Positions 10,901-18,796 of a stretch of 64,000 nt of DNA are shown here, piece after piece. A model generated the notes under the pieces. It was given only the letters and a program-made list of their open reading frames with translations. It did not search any database and had not been told where the DNA came from. The stretch is from contig NZ_JBHULI010000025.1 in the NCBI RefSeq assembly GCF_042684365.1, positions 434,001-498,000 on the forward strand, read 5' to 3'. The stretch's first letter is position 1; every line of letters starts with the position of its first letter. The DNA comes from Gracilimonas halophila (GTDB lineage: Bacteria; Bacteroidota; Rhodothermia; Balneolales; Balneolaceae). Made by a program: the position numbers and the translations under genes.

Positions 10901-11295
10901 CAGCCGTTGTACCGGGAGCCATTCCAATTCTTCCGTTGTATAATATTACCGGGGTTGCTTTTCTTGACGTTGGCTCTGCCTGGGGAGAGAGAATTAATTA
11001 TGACATCAGTGATGGTGTAAATGAATACCCAATGCTTGATGAAGATGGAAACAGAGTAGTTAATAACGCCAAGCTTGATTTTAAGGTAGCCCAGGAAAGT
11101 ATAGGTGAATATGATCTTCCTCAAGGAATTGCAGAAGCTCCTTACCTTGATGGAGACCTGCTTATAGGGGCTGGATTTGGACTCCGTACCATAGTATTTG
11201 GCCTGCCATTCAGATATGATGTCGGCTGGCCTTATCAGCGTTCAGGGTTTAAGAGAAAACCTATCCATTACTTCTCTATCGGTATCGACTTTTAA
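7945..11295 (+). CDS. Secreted metalloprotease-like / WD40-like propeller / outer-membrane barrel fusion protein
   Basis: A 1116-residue protein with a signal peptide (cleavage probably after ASA, residues 23-25). The N-terminal domain (about 30-290) looks like a gluzincin peptidase: HELVH at residues 143-147 and WFEEGLAEY at 174-182 give the HExxH + EG zinc layout. Residues about 300-600 hold TolB/PD40-type propeller blades (repeats of the form WSPDGRKIA, WSPDGKKLA, WGPNSEQIYF). A low-complexity linker near 620-670 leads to a C-terminal beta-barrel of BamA/TamA (surface antigen D15) type, ending with aromatic strands and a final phenylalanine. It lies 21 bases after rnr. I infer an outer-membrane protein with a periplasmic protease-like module; proteolytic activity is not proven. 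Confidence 0.8.
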   Translation: MKVNILSVLTFVVLFLVSGTLPASAQYYPFGKNRVQYENFEWRYIQSTHFDVYYYGSKNYELAEFSAKSIEAAYKQLREDFNHEISNRITLIVYDSHNDFAQTNVVNLPTSAEGIGGVTDKLKNRMTVPFAGDYADFRRTLHHELVHAVFNDMFYGGTVNSIIRNNIQLQFPLWFEEGLAEYTALGWDTNTDMYIRDAVINNYLPDIQFLSGYYAYRGGQSVWNFIVEEYGRQKIAEILQRIKTSRSVEYGIQQATGMNIEDLSDAWEDALQERYYPEVAERERVDMIANLLTERGEFGTYNTSPAISPQGDKIAFITNKRGYFDVVAISAINGEKLKTLIRGEDNPEFEELNILNPNITWSPDGRKIALSTKSKGRDDIAIIDYETKKVSKIEFPNLDAISSISWSPDGKKLAFDGNIGPYQDIFVYNMETEKLTNITGDFFSDQQPVWGPNSEQIYFTSDRGDKVALHSYHINYDLLSDDSMYQTDIYRARINSTSATRLTDTPLWSEKSPKVTLNGRLVYISDQNGIQNVYEFNLNTRTATPLTNLQTGAFQISINGDGSRLALNSINEGYLDVFLLRSPFERRKQGELSQNYWAQRRASETQAERVPATKYASEMFASGATRDESGPAQGAPDPGEANMAEAQADTVGQPEEDESGEIDFRNYVFSTEVMEDTTLVLEDVVNFNPENNITEDGRFQPKNYRLKFSTDISYNPTFVASTYGSYALTQFIISDLLGDHQIALGTNFVSDLRNSDYSLQYGYLKNRTNWFFSYFHSSRRYQTFFGEIIRFRTFGGGVNAQYPIDKFKRIDAGFSAMGITRDYSSLSDLFAGYSVGQDFTGNERSIFLYPEIIFTNDQTLPGFLTPRGGNRYSIGLSGSPGAGENAPQFASLLADYRKYVNLGSRYSIALRASGAVSVGRDKQTYFMGGRLGWINQRFNQTGLSFDKLTDSFFTVPALPVRGYAYNSIYGSNFSLINAEFRFPLFAAVVPGAIPILPLYNITGVAFLDVGSAWGERINYDISDGVNEYPMLDEDGNRVVNNAKLDFKVAQESIGEYDLPQGIAEAPYLDGDLLIGAGFGLRTIVFGLPFRYDVGWPYQRSGFKRKPIHYFSIGIDF

Positions 11296-11298
11296 AGA

Positions 11299-12600
11299 TC
11301 ACCTTGAACCCGAGCGTAAAGTTTGCGCCTGTAGCAATCGGTGATATCGGTATTCCGGATCTTGAAAGTATACAAAGCTTGTATATTCCTGATTTTGACG
11401 GGTAATTGTGTCACTGAGGCTTAGATCATCGATGCCATCATTCCCGTCTTTTAATGCGTATTTATAGGTATACAAGCCTTGTTTGATCAAGGCCTCTGTT
11501 TCCCAATAACCCGAATCTTCATTATAGGTCAGCTTATGTTCTTCTGAAAGAAGCCACTGATTGAAATCACCTACCAGATACACTCCTCGAGAAGCAGAAA
11601 ACTGCCCGCCATCCTGGAATCGAAATCGGACATTAGCGTAACGAGCCTCCGGAGTAGTTTTTGGGTCACTGAATATAGTGCTCCAACCCGTTGTAGGGTT
11701 TGAAGTAAAATTTAGAACATCTTCTCTTAAAATTACTTCCGGTGGGTTTTTCTCGGGAAGCCAGTCGATGATATTTTGCCCGTCAACAGAAAATTCATTT
11801 AATCTCAACCCGATGAAATCGAAATTTGAAGGGAAGGCGTTTTCTTCTGAAAGCTGAAATTGAGTCCGGTCTTGCTCACTGAAATCATAGTTCTGTGACC
11901 TCTTAGCATCACCCCAAAATCTGTTTTGAACGAAATAAAAGCTAAGGTCAAATTGGGGGAAATCAATGAAGTCAGGATACATAAATTCACTGAATGGCCG
12001 GTCAATAGCTTCTCCTCTGGGACCGGCATTGTATTTTGTCTCAACCCAGGATCTCATCTCTCCGGCATTCTCTGTTACAAAAAAGGGCAATGAAAAAAGT
12101 CGGGTACCGGTTGAGAAGTCAACAACATGAAGCATGAAATTCCCACTGGTCTTGAAATTCAGTTGACTTGAGGGAAATTCAGTCTCATAATGAAAGTAAT
12201 CGGGAGATGAACGCTGGTTTTTAGTGCCCCCACCTATAATAAGTTCATTCATTCTTTCGAGATACCAATCCTGAGGAATATTGCTTGAATTCCAGTTCTG
12301 GTCATAGTGGGTGAAAGTAATTCTGAATTGCCCGGAAAGATCCGTTAATTCATCAAATGCCAAGACCAGTTTTTGAGAAGTTCCAAGTTCTATGACCGGA
12401 GGGTGATCGGGGTTTCCTTTTCGGTACAGCTGGATGCTTTTAATGGTTTCGGGAGCAGGAAGCTGGTTAGGTACGAGCAGGCGACTCAAATAATTTCCTG
12501 AGGGAACTCCATTGGTGGGAGGGGATATCCCGGCAGAACAGCCATGAATAAAAGTGCTAACCAATAAGAGTTTAAACAGAAATAGTGCCTTCGAATACAA
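11299..12600 (-). CDS. Type IX secretion plug-like lipoprotein (DUF5103)
   Basis: A 433-residue lipoprotein; the N-terminus has a hydrophobic stretch ending in the lipobox FIHGC (Cys about residue 21). The body matches the DUF5103/T9SS plug domain layout: ITFTHYDQNWNSS, YHYETEFPSSQLNFKTSGN and a following LHVVDFS strand, with Rx(N/S)S-type turns. The C-terminal 110 residues contain a GDFNQW motif followed by aromatic strands, as in CBM48-type immunoglobulin-like folds. In Bacteroidota the plug closes the SprA translocon. It is the last gene of a minus-strand run and overlaps dapF by 29 bases. Its stop is 3 bases from the convergent barrel gene. No other T9SS gene is in the window. Family moderately sure, function inferred. 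Confidence 0.72.
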   Translation of the reverse strand: MYSKALFLFKLLLVSTFIHGCSAGISPPTNGVPSGNYLSRLLVPNQLPAPETIKSIQLYRKGNPDHPPVIELGTSQKLVLAFDELTDLSGQFRITFTHYDQNWNSSNIPQDWYLERMNELIIGGGTKNQRSSPDYFHYETEFPSSQLNFKTSGNFMLHVVDFSTGTRLFSLPFFVTENAGEMRSWVETKYNAGPRGEAIDRPFSEFMYPDFIDFPQFDLSFYFVQNRFWGDAKRSQNYDFSEQDRTQFQLSEENAFPSNFDFIGLRLNEFSVDGQNIIDWLPEKNPPEVILREDVLNFTSNPTTGWSTIFSDPKTTPEARYANVRFRFQDGGQFSASRGVYLVGDFNQWLLSEEHKLTYNEDSGYWETEALIKQGLYTYKYALKDGNDGIDDLSLSDTITRQNQEYTSFVYFQDPEYRYHRLLQAQTLRSGSR

Positions 12601-13396
12601 AACGTGCAGGTCCGGTTAAAATAAGTTGATGGTAAGTGCTGGTATTGGGGTCAAAGTTGAAGGAAGCAAACAGGGAGCCCCCTTTGACCTTAACCTGATA
12701 TTTAGCTCGTTTCTCCATTCTGTTCATGTGATGATGGGCAGCAATGGCAGATGCCAATGCGCCGGTACCACAGGCTAAGGTTAGATCTTCAACACCCCGT
12801 TCATAGGTTTGCAATGATATTGAATCACCATGCTCACAATGCACAAAATTCACATTGCTTCCCGGCGGTTCCACATCTTTATGATAACGTAAGCTTCTGC
12901 CTGTTTGCACCAATTCATCTTCTTTATCCAGATCCGCCTTTTCCACAAATTGTATCAAATGTTCGGTTGCGGCATCAGCTTTTACCAAGTCCAACTCGTT
13001 GATCTGTACATCTTCTGGTGTTACATGAACCGGGAAATGGACGCTTACGCTTTCATCATCATGAACTTCTGCTTCATACACATTCTTATGAACATTGAAG
13101 GTCTGAGTGGCTCCAAACCCATTATGAAATGCAAACATTACCAAACACCGGGCGCCGTTACCACACATTCCCGCATCACTGCCATCGGCATTTCGATAGA
13201 TCATTGTGTAGTCTACCTCCTCTTTTTCAGCCGGCTGGAGGACTAATATTCCATCAGCACCAATGCCAAATTTACGGTCACATAATTTTGGGGTGAACCG
13301 AATGATCTCATCAAGGTCAAAACCATACGTACGGTTGTCGAGAACGACGAAATCGTTTCCGGCACCTTCCATTTTGTGAAATACAATATCAGTCAT
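12572..13396 (-). CDS. dapF: Diaminopimelate epimerase
   Basis: Interconverts LL- and meso-diaminopimelate for lysine and peptidoglycan synthesis in the cytoplasm. The 274-residue protein shows both catalytic cysteine sites of the family: MCGNGARC with Cys78 and LACGTGALAS with Cys209. It also has the N-terminal HKMEGAGNDFVVLDN signature. Length is normal. The start ATG overlaps the end of holB by 4 bases, and its 3' end overlaps the plug-like gene, so the three genes are probably cotranscribed. Confidence 0.95.
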   Translation of the reverse strand: MTDIVFHKMEGAGNDFVVLDNRTYGFDLDEIIRFTPKLCDRKFGIGADGILVLQPAEKEEVDYTMIYRNADGSDAGMCGNGARCLVMFAFHNGFGATQTFNVHKNVYEAEVHDDESVSVHFPVHVTPEDVQINELDLVKADAATEHLIQFVEKADLDKEDELVQTGRSLRYHKDVEPPGSNVNFVHCEHGDSISLQTYERGVEDLTLACGTGALASAIAAHHHMNRMEKRAKYQVKVKGGSLFASFNFDPNTSTYHQLILTGPARFVFEGTISV

Positions 13397-14577
13397 GATT
13401 CTGTAAAAGCGGGTACATGTTTCCAGTTTTCTTCTTCGGGAATGATGGGGTCAAGTCCTCGCATTAACGTTGAGAATCTTAAAGACAAAACAATAAATAT
13501 CAGCTTTGGATTCACATTTTGACGCAAAGCGGGCCGGAAAGAATCCAAATGAGTTATCATCTCTTCCAGGCGGGCATCATCCAGCGACTTTACAAACTTC
13601 TGTATCGACTCAAGTTGGTCGATATTGGTAATGAATTTCTTGTTGCCGGTTTCTCTGTAAACCATCAGGTCCCGGATATACATTTCAATGAGGTTAGTGA
13701 TAGAGATCAATCCTTCAATGTTATTTGAGCTTTGCCAGTCTTGAACCAAAGTCGAAAGTCCGATGGCATCCTGACTGAACGCCATACGAAGAAACTCAAC
13801 CACGCGATCACGATTTTCCCTGAGCTTGCTGATATCAAAAAAGCGGGTCATAGCATAGTTTCCGCCTGATACCCGGGCCAGATAAGCTGCTTCATCGGGT
13901 TGCAATCCATCAACTTCGATCAACCCTTGTTCTACTTCTTTATCCTTTAGTGTGCCGAGCGGAATATGCTGACAGCGCGAAGTAATGGTAGGCAGAAGGC
14001 TCTCGTAGCTTTCGGTTGTCAAGATGAACATAAGCCGGTCTGAGGGCTCTTCCAGCAGTTTAAGGAAAGCATTTGCTGTTTCCTTCCTCATGGTCTCTAC
14101 TTGAGTAAGGATGATCACTATACGATTGCCTTCATTGGGTTTCAGCTTAGCAATAGGACGGATATCGTCCCGAAAATAATCGATGGGGTAGAAGGCTTGT
14201 AAATTCTTTGAAGACTCATCATCAAGAGAGGGCCGCTGAGAAAAACTGATGATCTCGTAAGGATCCTTGGCCAATAACTGCAGACGGTCTCTGAGTTCTT
14301 CCGTTTTGGCGGAAGTTGGTTTTGGAATAAAAACATGAATATCCGGATGGGTAAACCAGGAGGATTTCTTAGACTCTTTATTTTCCCCCAGATCACTAAG
14401 ATGATCAATACCATTAATTGCTTCAGCCAGGGCAAGTGCAAAAGCAGTCTTGCCTACACCCGATGGACCTGAAAGGAGGTAGGCATGACTTACACGCTCA
14501 GAGGCGAGTATTCGCTCCACCTGTTCTTTAGCACGCTGCTGCCCAATAATACGTCGGTTTCCAAATTTAAATGGCAT
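13393..14577 (-). CDS. holB: DNA polymerase III delta' subunit (clamp loader ATPase-fold protein)
   Basis: AAA+ clamp-loader subunit that helps load the sliding clamp. I choose ATG at 14577 (394 residues) over an in-frame TTG nine bases upstream. The N-terminal part has FGNRRIIGQQRAKEQV and a well-formed P-loop GPSGVGKT at residues 37-44. The arginine-finger SRC motif is present (TITSRCQHIP). The four-cysteine zinc module found between P-loop and sensor in E. coli delta' is absent; the only cysteine visible is the one in SRC. The C-terminal third is helical and poorly conserved. It overlaps dapF by 4 bases. Confidence 0.87.
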   Translation of the reverse strand: MPFKFGNRRIIGQQRAKEQVERILASERVSHAYLLSGPSGVGKTAFALALAEAINGIDHLSDLGENKESKKSSWFTHPDIHVFIPKPTSAKTEELRDRLQLLAKDPYEIISFSQRPSLDDESSKNLQAFYPIDYFRDDIRPIAKLKPNEGNRIVIILTQVETMRKETANAFLKLLEEPSDRLMFILTTESYESLLPTITSRCQHIPLGTLKDKEVEQGLIEVDGLQPDEAAYLARVSGGNYAMTRFFDISKLRENRDRVVEFLRMAFSQDAIGLSTLVQDWQSSNNIEGLISITNLIEMYIRDLMVYRETGNKKFITNIDQLESIQKFVKSLDDARLEEMITHLDSFRPALRQNVNPKLIFIVLSLRFSTLMRGLDPIIPEEENWKHVPAFTES

Positions 14578-14629
14578 GTTTATCAAAAAGTTAGGTATTT
14601 GGTCATTCGTCTTTGGTCAATGGTCATTG

Positions 14630-15295
14630 TTATTCTTCCCAGATATAATCAAAAAGTAAAATTCCTGCGGTAATCGTAACACCCGCAAAACCTATCAAAG
14701 CGGTAATGTTATTCAATGATCCGTCTCCTCCATCTATAAAAGCGGTTTTGCTGATATCGGCAAGTAATAGAATAAGTGGCATGAAAAGAGGGATGCTTAA
14801 CACTGAAAAAATTGCTCCCTTTCGATCGGCCTGAGAGACCACAGCTGCGGTCATGGTGGCGACACCGGAAAGCCCGGCTGTCCCAATAAATAACATGATC
14901 AGGAATGCCGGCCATGATTGTATCTGCAAGTTCATCAAGAAAATATATCCGGCAAAAGTAGCAGTATTTATAAGTAAGGTGAACAGGAAATTATACAGCA
15001 GTTTCCCGGTATAAACGGTGGTGCCGGTAGCATATATTCGAAGAAGGTCAAACGTTTTTTTATCGGTTTCGGATATAAAGCTTCGACTCAGGGCAGACAG
15101 AGCAGCAAATAAAATGATGATCCATACCAAGCCGGATTTAGGTCCCGGCTCAAGCTGATCGGCGCGAAGAGTGAAGAGTACCAAAAGCATAGCCGCTGCC
15201 ACAAAAGCCAGAACCATATTGAACGCAAAACGGGTACGCAGTTCAATCTGCAGATCTTTCCTTAAAATGGTGAGGGTGCTTCGAATCCATTGCAT
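14630..15295 (-). CDS. ccmB: Heme exporter protein B (cytochrome c maturation ABC permease)
   Basis: A 221-residue integral membrane protein with six predicted helices. The typical CcmB opening has a short cytoplasmic amphipathic segment with LRKDLQIELRTR, then a helix, then the SETDKKTFDLLRIYATG loop that contacts CcmA. CcmB is the permease half of the CcmABCD system, which delivers heme for c-type cytochrome maturation. ATG at 15295 is preferred over TTG at 15301. No ccmA, ccmC or ccmE is beside it: the flanking genes are holB (52 bases downstream) and the tricorn-type protease (upstream). Confidence 0.88.
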   Translation of the reverse strand: MQWIRSTLTILRKDLQIELRTRFAFNMVLAFVAAAMLLVLFTLRADQLEPGPKSGLVWIIILFAALSALSRSFISETDKKTFDLLRIYATGTTVYTGKLLYNFLFTLLINTATFAGYIFLMNLQIQSWPAFLIMLFIGTAGLSGVATMTAAVVSQADRKGAIFSVLSIPLFMPLILLLADISKTAFIDGGDGSLNNITALIGFAGVTITAGILLFDYIWEE

Positions 15296-15300
15296 AGCCA

Positions 15301-15433
15301 AGTTTAAGAATTTTGGGTGGTTATTGACAGGGGAAATGCACCGATAATTAAACAGGCTGCATGCAGCTTAGAACGGTATTCCAACCCTGAAGCCGGAATT
15401 CTTGATTCCAAGTTGATACGATTTGTTTCTGTA
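15301..15433. repeat. Intergenic segment with a 12-bp perfect palindrome
   Basis: The 133-base gap between the tricorn-type gene stop and ccmB has no convincing ORF. It contains the perfect 12-bp palindrome GCTGCATGCAGC at 15356-15367. This could be a regulator site for ccmB or a weak hairpin; there is no T-run that would make it a terminator. Confidence 0.35.
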
Positions 15434-18400
15434 TTAATTTTCCAGTTGCTCCAAAACCAGTTCAATCGCCCGGCTCAATTGAGGATCACTTCCGGTCAAC
15501 CGATCTTTGAAAGTGTTTGCTACTTCAATATCAGGTTGTACACCGGTTTGCTCCAGATTACGTTCATCCTCCAGAGTGTATACACCCCAGGATGGGAGAC
15601 GATAGAAAGAGCCGTCAACCAGTCCTTTACCGGAAGTAAAGATGATCCAGCGATAAGTTTCAGTTCCAACTATGGTTCCCAATCCCAATGCCTTAAATCC
15701 GGCCGCAGTAACTTCAGCATCACTCAGCGACTGTTCGTTCTGCAGTAGAATAATAGGCTTGGCAGCAGGGGTAAAGTTTGGCTGAGAGGCAAAATCACCA
15801 TTCCGATACTTCCATTTTGCATAAGGCTGCTGTGAAAGGAACTGCAGCACATCATTATGAACATTTCCCCCGGTGTTATAGCGAAGGTCCAGAATAAGGG
15901 CATCGCGTTGGTAAGCTTCCGAAGTCATTTCCACCAAGAAGTTTTCCAGCTCTCCGCCTCCCATATTCTTCATGTGGACGTAGGCGACTCGTTTATCGGT
16001 TTCCGAATCCACCATGTTCTGTTTTTCATCTACCCATTCATCGTAAAGATCATTACGCGTAGAGAAATAAGATTCAGGATGGATTTTAGTTGTGAAGGAA
16101 TTATCTCCTCTTTTGAAGGTGAGTGATACTTCCTCGGGCATGGAAGGTCGGTTAAAATACAGTTCCCTGTTTTTGCTGCTATCAACTTCTTTCCCATCTA
16201 TGGCAGTAAGTACATCTCCGGGCTGTATGTCTTTCCCGGATACATCAGCTGCACCATTTTTGACTACCGATGCAACTTGATAAGGATCTTGGTTCTCAAA
16301 GCCGAGGCCGGTAGATATGGAAATGGAGGAATGGTATTCCTGTTCTTCTTCACCAAAGGTGTTGAATCCCATGTGTGATGAATTCAGCTCACCGAGCATA
16401 TCATTCATCATACGGCTGAAATCATTTCTATTGTTTACAAAGGGGAGATAGCTCCTGTATCGATCTCTGACAGATTCCCAATCAATACCATGGAAAGTCT
16501 CGTTATAAAAATTTTCCTCGATATTGGCCCAAAGTTCTTCGAACATCTGGTTGAATTCGCCCCTGAGATTTCGTTTGAACTCAAAGGAAGTATTAATTTC
16601 TGTTGCTTTGGCCGAGGAGGGGTCAAGTTCATATACTTTTCCGGAAGACAATCCATACAGGCTTCCATTTATTTCGAAAATATTTCCTACAAATCGAACC
16701 CCGTCAAATTTTTTGGTTTCAGGGCTTTCGAAAGGCTGAAGTGTTGTCACATACAAACCGGTATTTCCTTCATCGTGATTGCTTAGGTAAAGCACCATTG
16801 TTTTATCTCCGTCTTGCGTAATAAAGGGAGCAAATTGAGAACCGAAATTCTCACCAATAACATCAAGCCTGTGCATTAAACCATCGGTGTTGATGGTAAT
16901 ATCTACCTTTTCTTCAGCTTCTTCTTCGTCTTCATTCTCGTCGTCCTTCTTTTCCTCCTCTTTAAACAATTCATCAAGTCGGTCTGATTTGTATGGTTCT
17001 TCATATTCATCTAAAGCCATCCGGAAGAGATCGGTTTCACCGCCTCCACGAGGATAGGATGGATTTGTTCGTGACGAGGAAAAATAAATGTATTTGCCAT
17101 CCGGAGACCAAAACGGATCGGATTCGGAAACCCCGGTCTTGGTCAGGTTAATTACTTCCCCGGATTCGATATGGTAAGTGAATACGTCGTGTTCAAAATC
17201 CCTGCGTGCTGTATAGAGAACATATTCATCGTTGGGGGAGAAACGAGGCTGTTGATTCTGGAATCCCCAGAATTCATCCTCTACAATGGTTTCGCTTTCC
17301 ATCGACTCCAGTGTGATCAACCTCAGTTCGTTACGTCCGCTCAGATAAATGCCTTTGCTTCGATCAGAATTAAGTTCAAGTGCTCTGTTGTTAGCATTAT
17401 CATCTGTTATTTGCTTCTCTGAACCTGACCCATCTGCGGCAACTGTAAACCAGTTTTGATAACCATCTTTAGTTTGATTGAAGATCAGGGTTTGGTTGTC
17501 TTTCAGCCACTTTACCTCAAGAACTCTGCCAAGGTCATTGGTCTTAATTTGGCGAATAAATTTACCTTTTATATCAGCGACAAAAAGCTCACCGCGAGAG
17601 GTGAAAGCCAGTTTCTTTTTATCCGGAGAAACGTCAAAGTATAAAACCTCATTTTCTACATTAAAACTTTGTTCTTGAGCTAATGTGTTATTTTTAAAAA
17701 TAGAAATCGGAACAGCGGATGACTTTCCGGAAGCTACATCGTACGTAAATATTCGGTATTCTTTTTCAAATACAATGGTTTGTCCATTGGCACTGACTCT
17801 TGGTCTGATAACGGAAGTCTCAAAACGAGTAAGTTGTTCTTTTGAACTTCCATTCAGTCTATAGAGGTTATACTCTCCATTAAATGTATCGGATACATAA
17901 TACATGTTTCCATTTCGGTCTACAGTAGGCCACATGTCTTTACCTTCCCAGCTGGTGTGTTTGGTGAAAGCTTGATCGTTGGTATTATAGGATTTGATAT
18001 CAGGATTAAACGGCCCTTTATATTTTTTACGCTCAGGAAAGATGAAGCTTTCCCATGATTCATTAAAAAAGTAGGTTTTTTCTGTTGGGTGTTCTACAAG
18101 ATTATGAACGTTGTTGTGATAATGTCCAAATAAACGCTTAGGTGTGCCGCCTTCAATTCCTACGGAATAGGCACTTACTCGATTGTAACGACCTGATCGA
18201 AAATAAACAGTTTTGGAATCCCAGCTCCATGATTCAACCTGATCGCCTGCCTGATGATAAGTTAGCTGTCTTATTTGTCCGCCGTTCAATGGCGTAATAT
18301 AAACATCGTCATTTCCATATTGATTGGACGTAAACGCCAGCCATTTACCATCCGGAGAGATACTTGAAGCCGATTCTTCCCCATCCATTCCGGTAATCCG

Positions 18401-18586
18401 AACTGCCATACCACCTTTGGCAGGTACTTTCCATAGATCGCTTTCATATGAGAACACAATGGTGGATCCGTCAGGAGAGATGGAAGGTTGGGTCGTAAAC
18501 AGAATTTCATCTTGTCCAAAACCGTTAGTAGAAAAGAACAGAACAAAAAGTGTGGTAGTTAAAACAGAGTTGATTAGTCGTAGCAC
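15434..18586 (-). CDS. Tricorn-type protease, TolB-like propellers plus S41 peptidase domain
   Basis: A 1050-residue secreted protein with signal peptide (hydrophobic residues 7-22, cleavage near FGQ). Residues about 25-530 carry PD40/TolB propeller blades (SISPDGKWLAF, WSPDGKYIYFSSSRT). An acidic linker (EEEKKDDENEDEEEAEEK) lies near 550-570. A tricorn C1-like helical region, a PDZ domain (GLGFENQ... GDVLTAIDGKEV) and a C-terminal S41 domain follow. The S41 core shows LRYNTGGNVHNDVL and the nucleophile region NEQSLSDAE (Ser near 953-955). The family degrades peptides in the periplasm. Start GTG at 18586; an upstream ATG is out of frame. A candidate promoter lies at 18615-18646. Confidence 0.88.
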   Translation of the reverse strand: MLRLINSVLTTTLFVLFFSTNGFGQDEILFTTQPSISPDGSTIVFSYESDLWKVPAKGGMAVRITGMDGEESASSISPDGKWLAFTSNQYGNDDVYITPLNGGQIRQLTYHQAGDQVESWSWDSKTVYFRSGRYNRVSAYSVGIEGGTPKRLFGHYHNNVHNLVEHPTEKTYFFNESWESFIFPERKKYKGPFNPDIKSYNTNDQAFTKHTSWEGKDMWPTVDRNGNMYYVSDTFNGEYNLYRLNGSSKEQLTRFETSVIRPRVSANGQTIVFEKEYRIFTYDVASGKSSAVPISIFKNNTLAQEQSFNVENEVLYFDVSPDKKKLAFTSRGELFVADIKGKFIRQIKTNDLGRVLEVKWLKDNQTLIFNQTKDGYQNWFTVAADGSGSEKQITDDNANNRALELNSDRSKGIYLSGRNELRLITLESMESETIVEDEFWGFQNQQPRFSPNDEYVLYTARRDFEHDVFTYHIESGEVINLTKTGVSESDPFWSPDGKYIYFSSSRTNPSYPRGGGETDLFRMALDEYEEPYKSDRLDELFKEEEKKDDENEDEEEAEEKVDITINTDGLMHRLDVIGENFGSQFAPFITQDGDKTMVLYLSNHDEGNTGLYVTTLQPFESPETKKFDGVRFVGNIFEINGSLYGLSSGKVYELDPSSAKATEINTSFEFKRNLRGEFNQMFEELWANIEENFYNETFHGIDWESVRDRYRSYLPFVNNRNDFSRMMNDMLGELNSSHMGFNTFGEEEQEYHSSISISTGLGFENQDPYQVASVVKNGAADVSGKDIQPGDVLTAIDGKEVDSSKNRELYFNRPSMPEEVSLTFKRGDNSFTTKIHPESYFSTRNDLYDEWVDEKQNMVDSETDKRVAYVHMKNMGGGELENFLVEMTSEAYQRDALILDLRYNTGGNVHNDVLQFLSQQPYAKWKYRNGDFASQPNFTPAAKPIILLQNEQSLSDAEVTAAGFKALGLGTIVGTETYRWIIFTSGKGLVDGSFYRLPSWGVYTLEDERNLEQTGVQPDIEVANTFKDRLTGSDPQLSRAIELVLEQLEN

Positions 18587-18614
18587 GGCATTTCTATTTT
18601 ATTATTTATTCTTT

Positions 18615-18646
18615 AAAAGGTACTTAAACGAATTAAAATGACAAAA
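18615..18646 (-). promoter_or_regulatory. Candidate Bacteroidota-type promoter for the tricorn-type gene
   Basis: Read on the minus strand: TTTTG (18646-18642), 19 bases, then TACCTTTT (18622-18615). This matches the known Bacteroidota sigma pattern TTTG - about 19 - TAnnTTTG, with one mismatch in the last base. The predicted transcript start is about 20 bases upstream of the GTG start codon. Inferred only from motif and spacing. Confidence 0.45.
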
Positions 18647-18722
18647 GTTAACTATTGTCTAAAAGTTGGTTATGGTACAGTGCGCAGGATTAAGGGGTAT
18701 TTATAAAACAATGCAATTAATC

Positions 18723-18755
18723 TTTGATTGATTGTCTGTTCGGTGCCTATATTCG
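18723..18755 (+). promoter_or_regulatory. Candidate promoter for the ptsN-dacB pair
   Basis: TTTG at 18723-18726, then 21 bases, then TATATTCG at 18748-18755, one base off the TAnnTTTG element. It lies about 40 bases upstream of the chosen ptsN ATG at 18797, which supports starting the protein there rather than at the in-frame codon at 18728. Confidence 0.4.
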
Positions 18756-18796
18756 ATGGCTGTCAATCGCATCATTTATTGTTAAGGATTTTTTAC

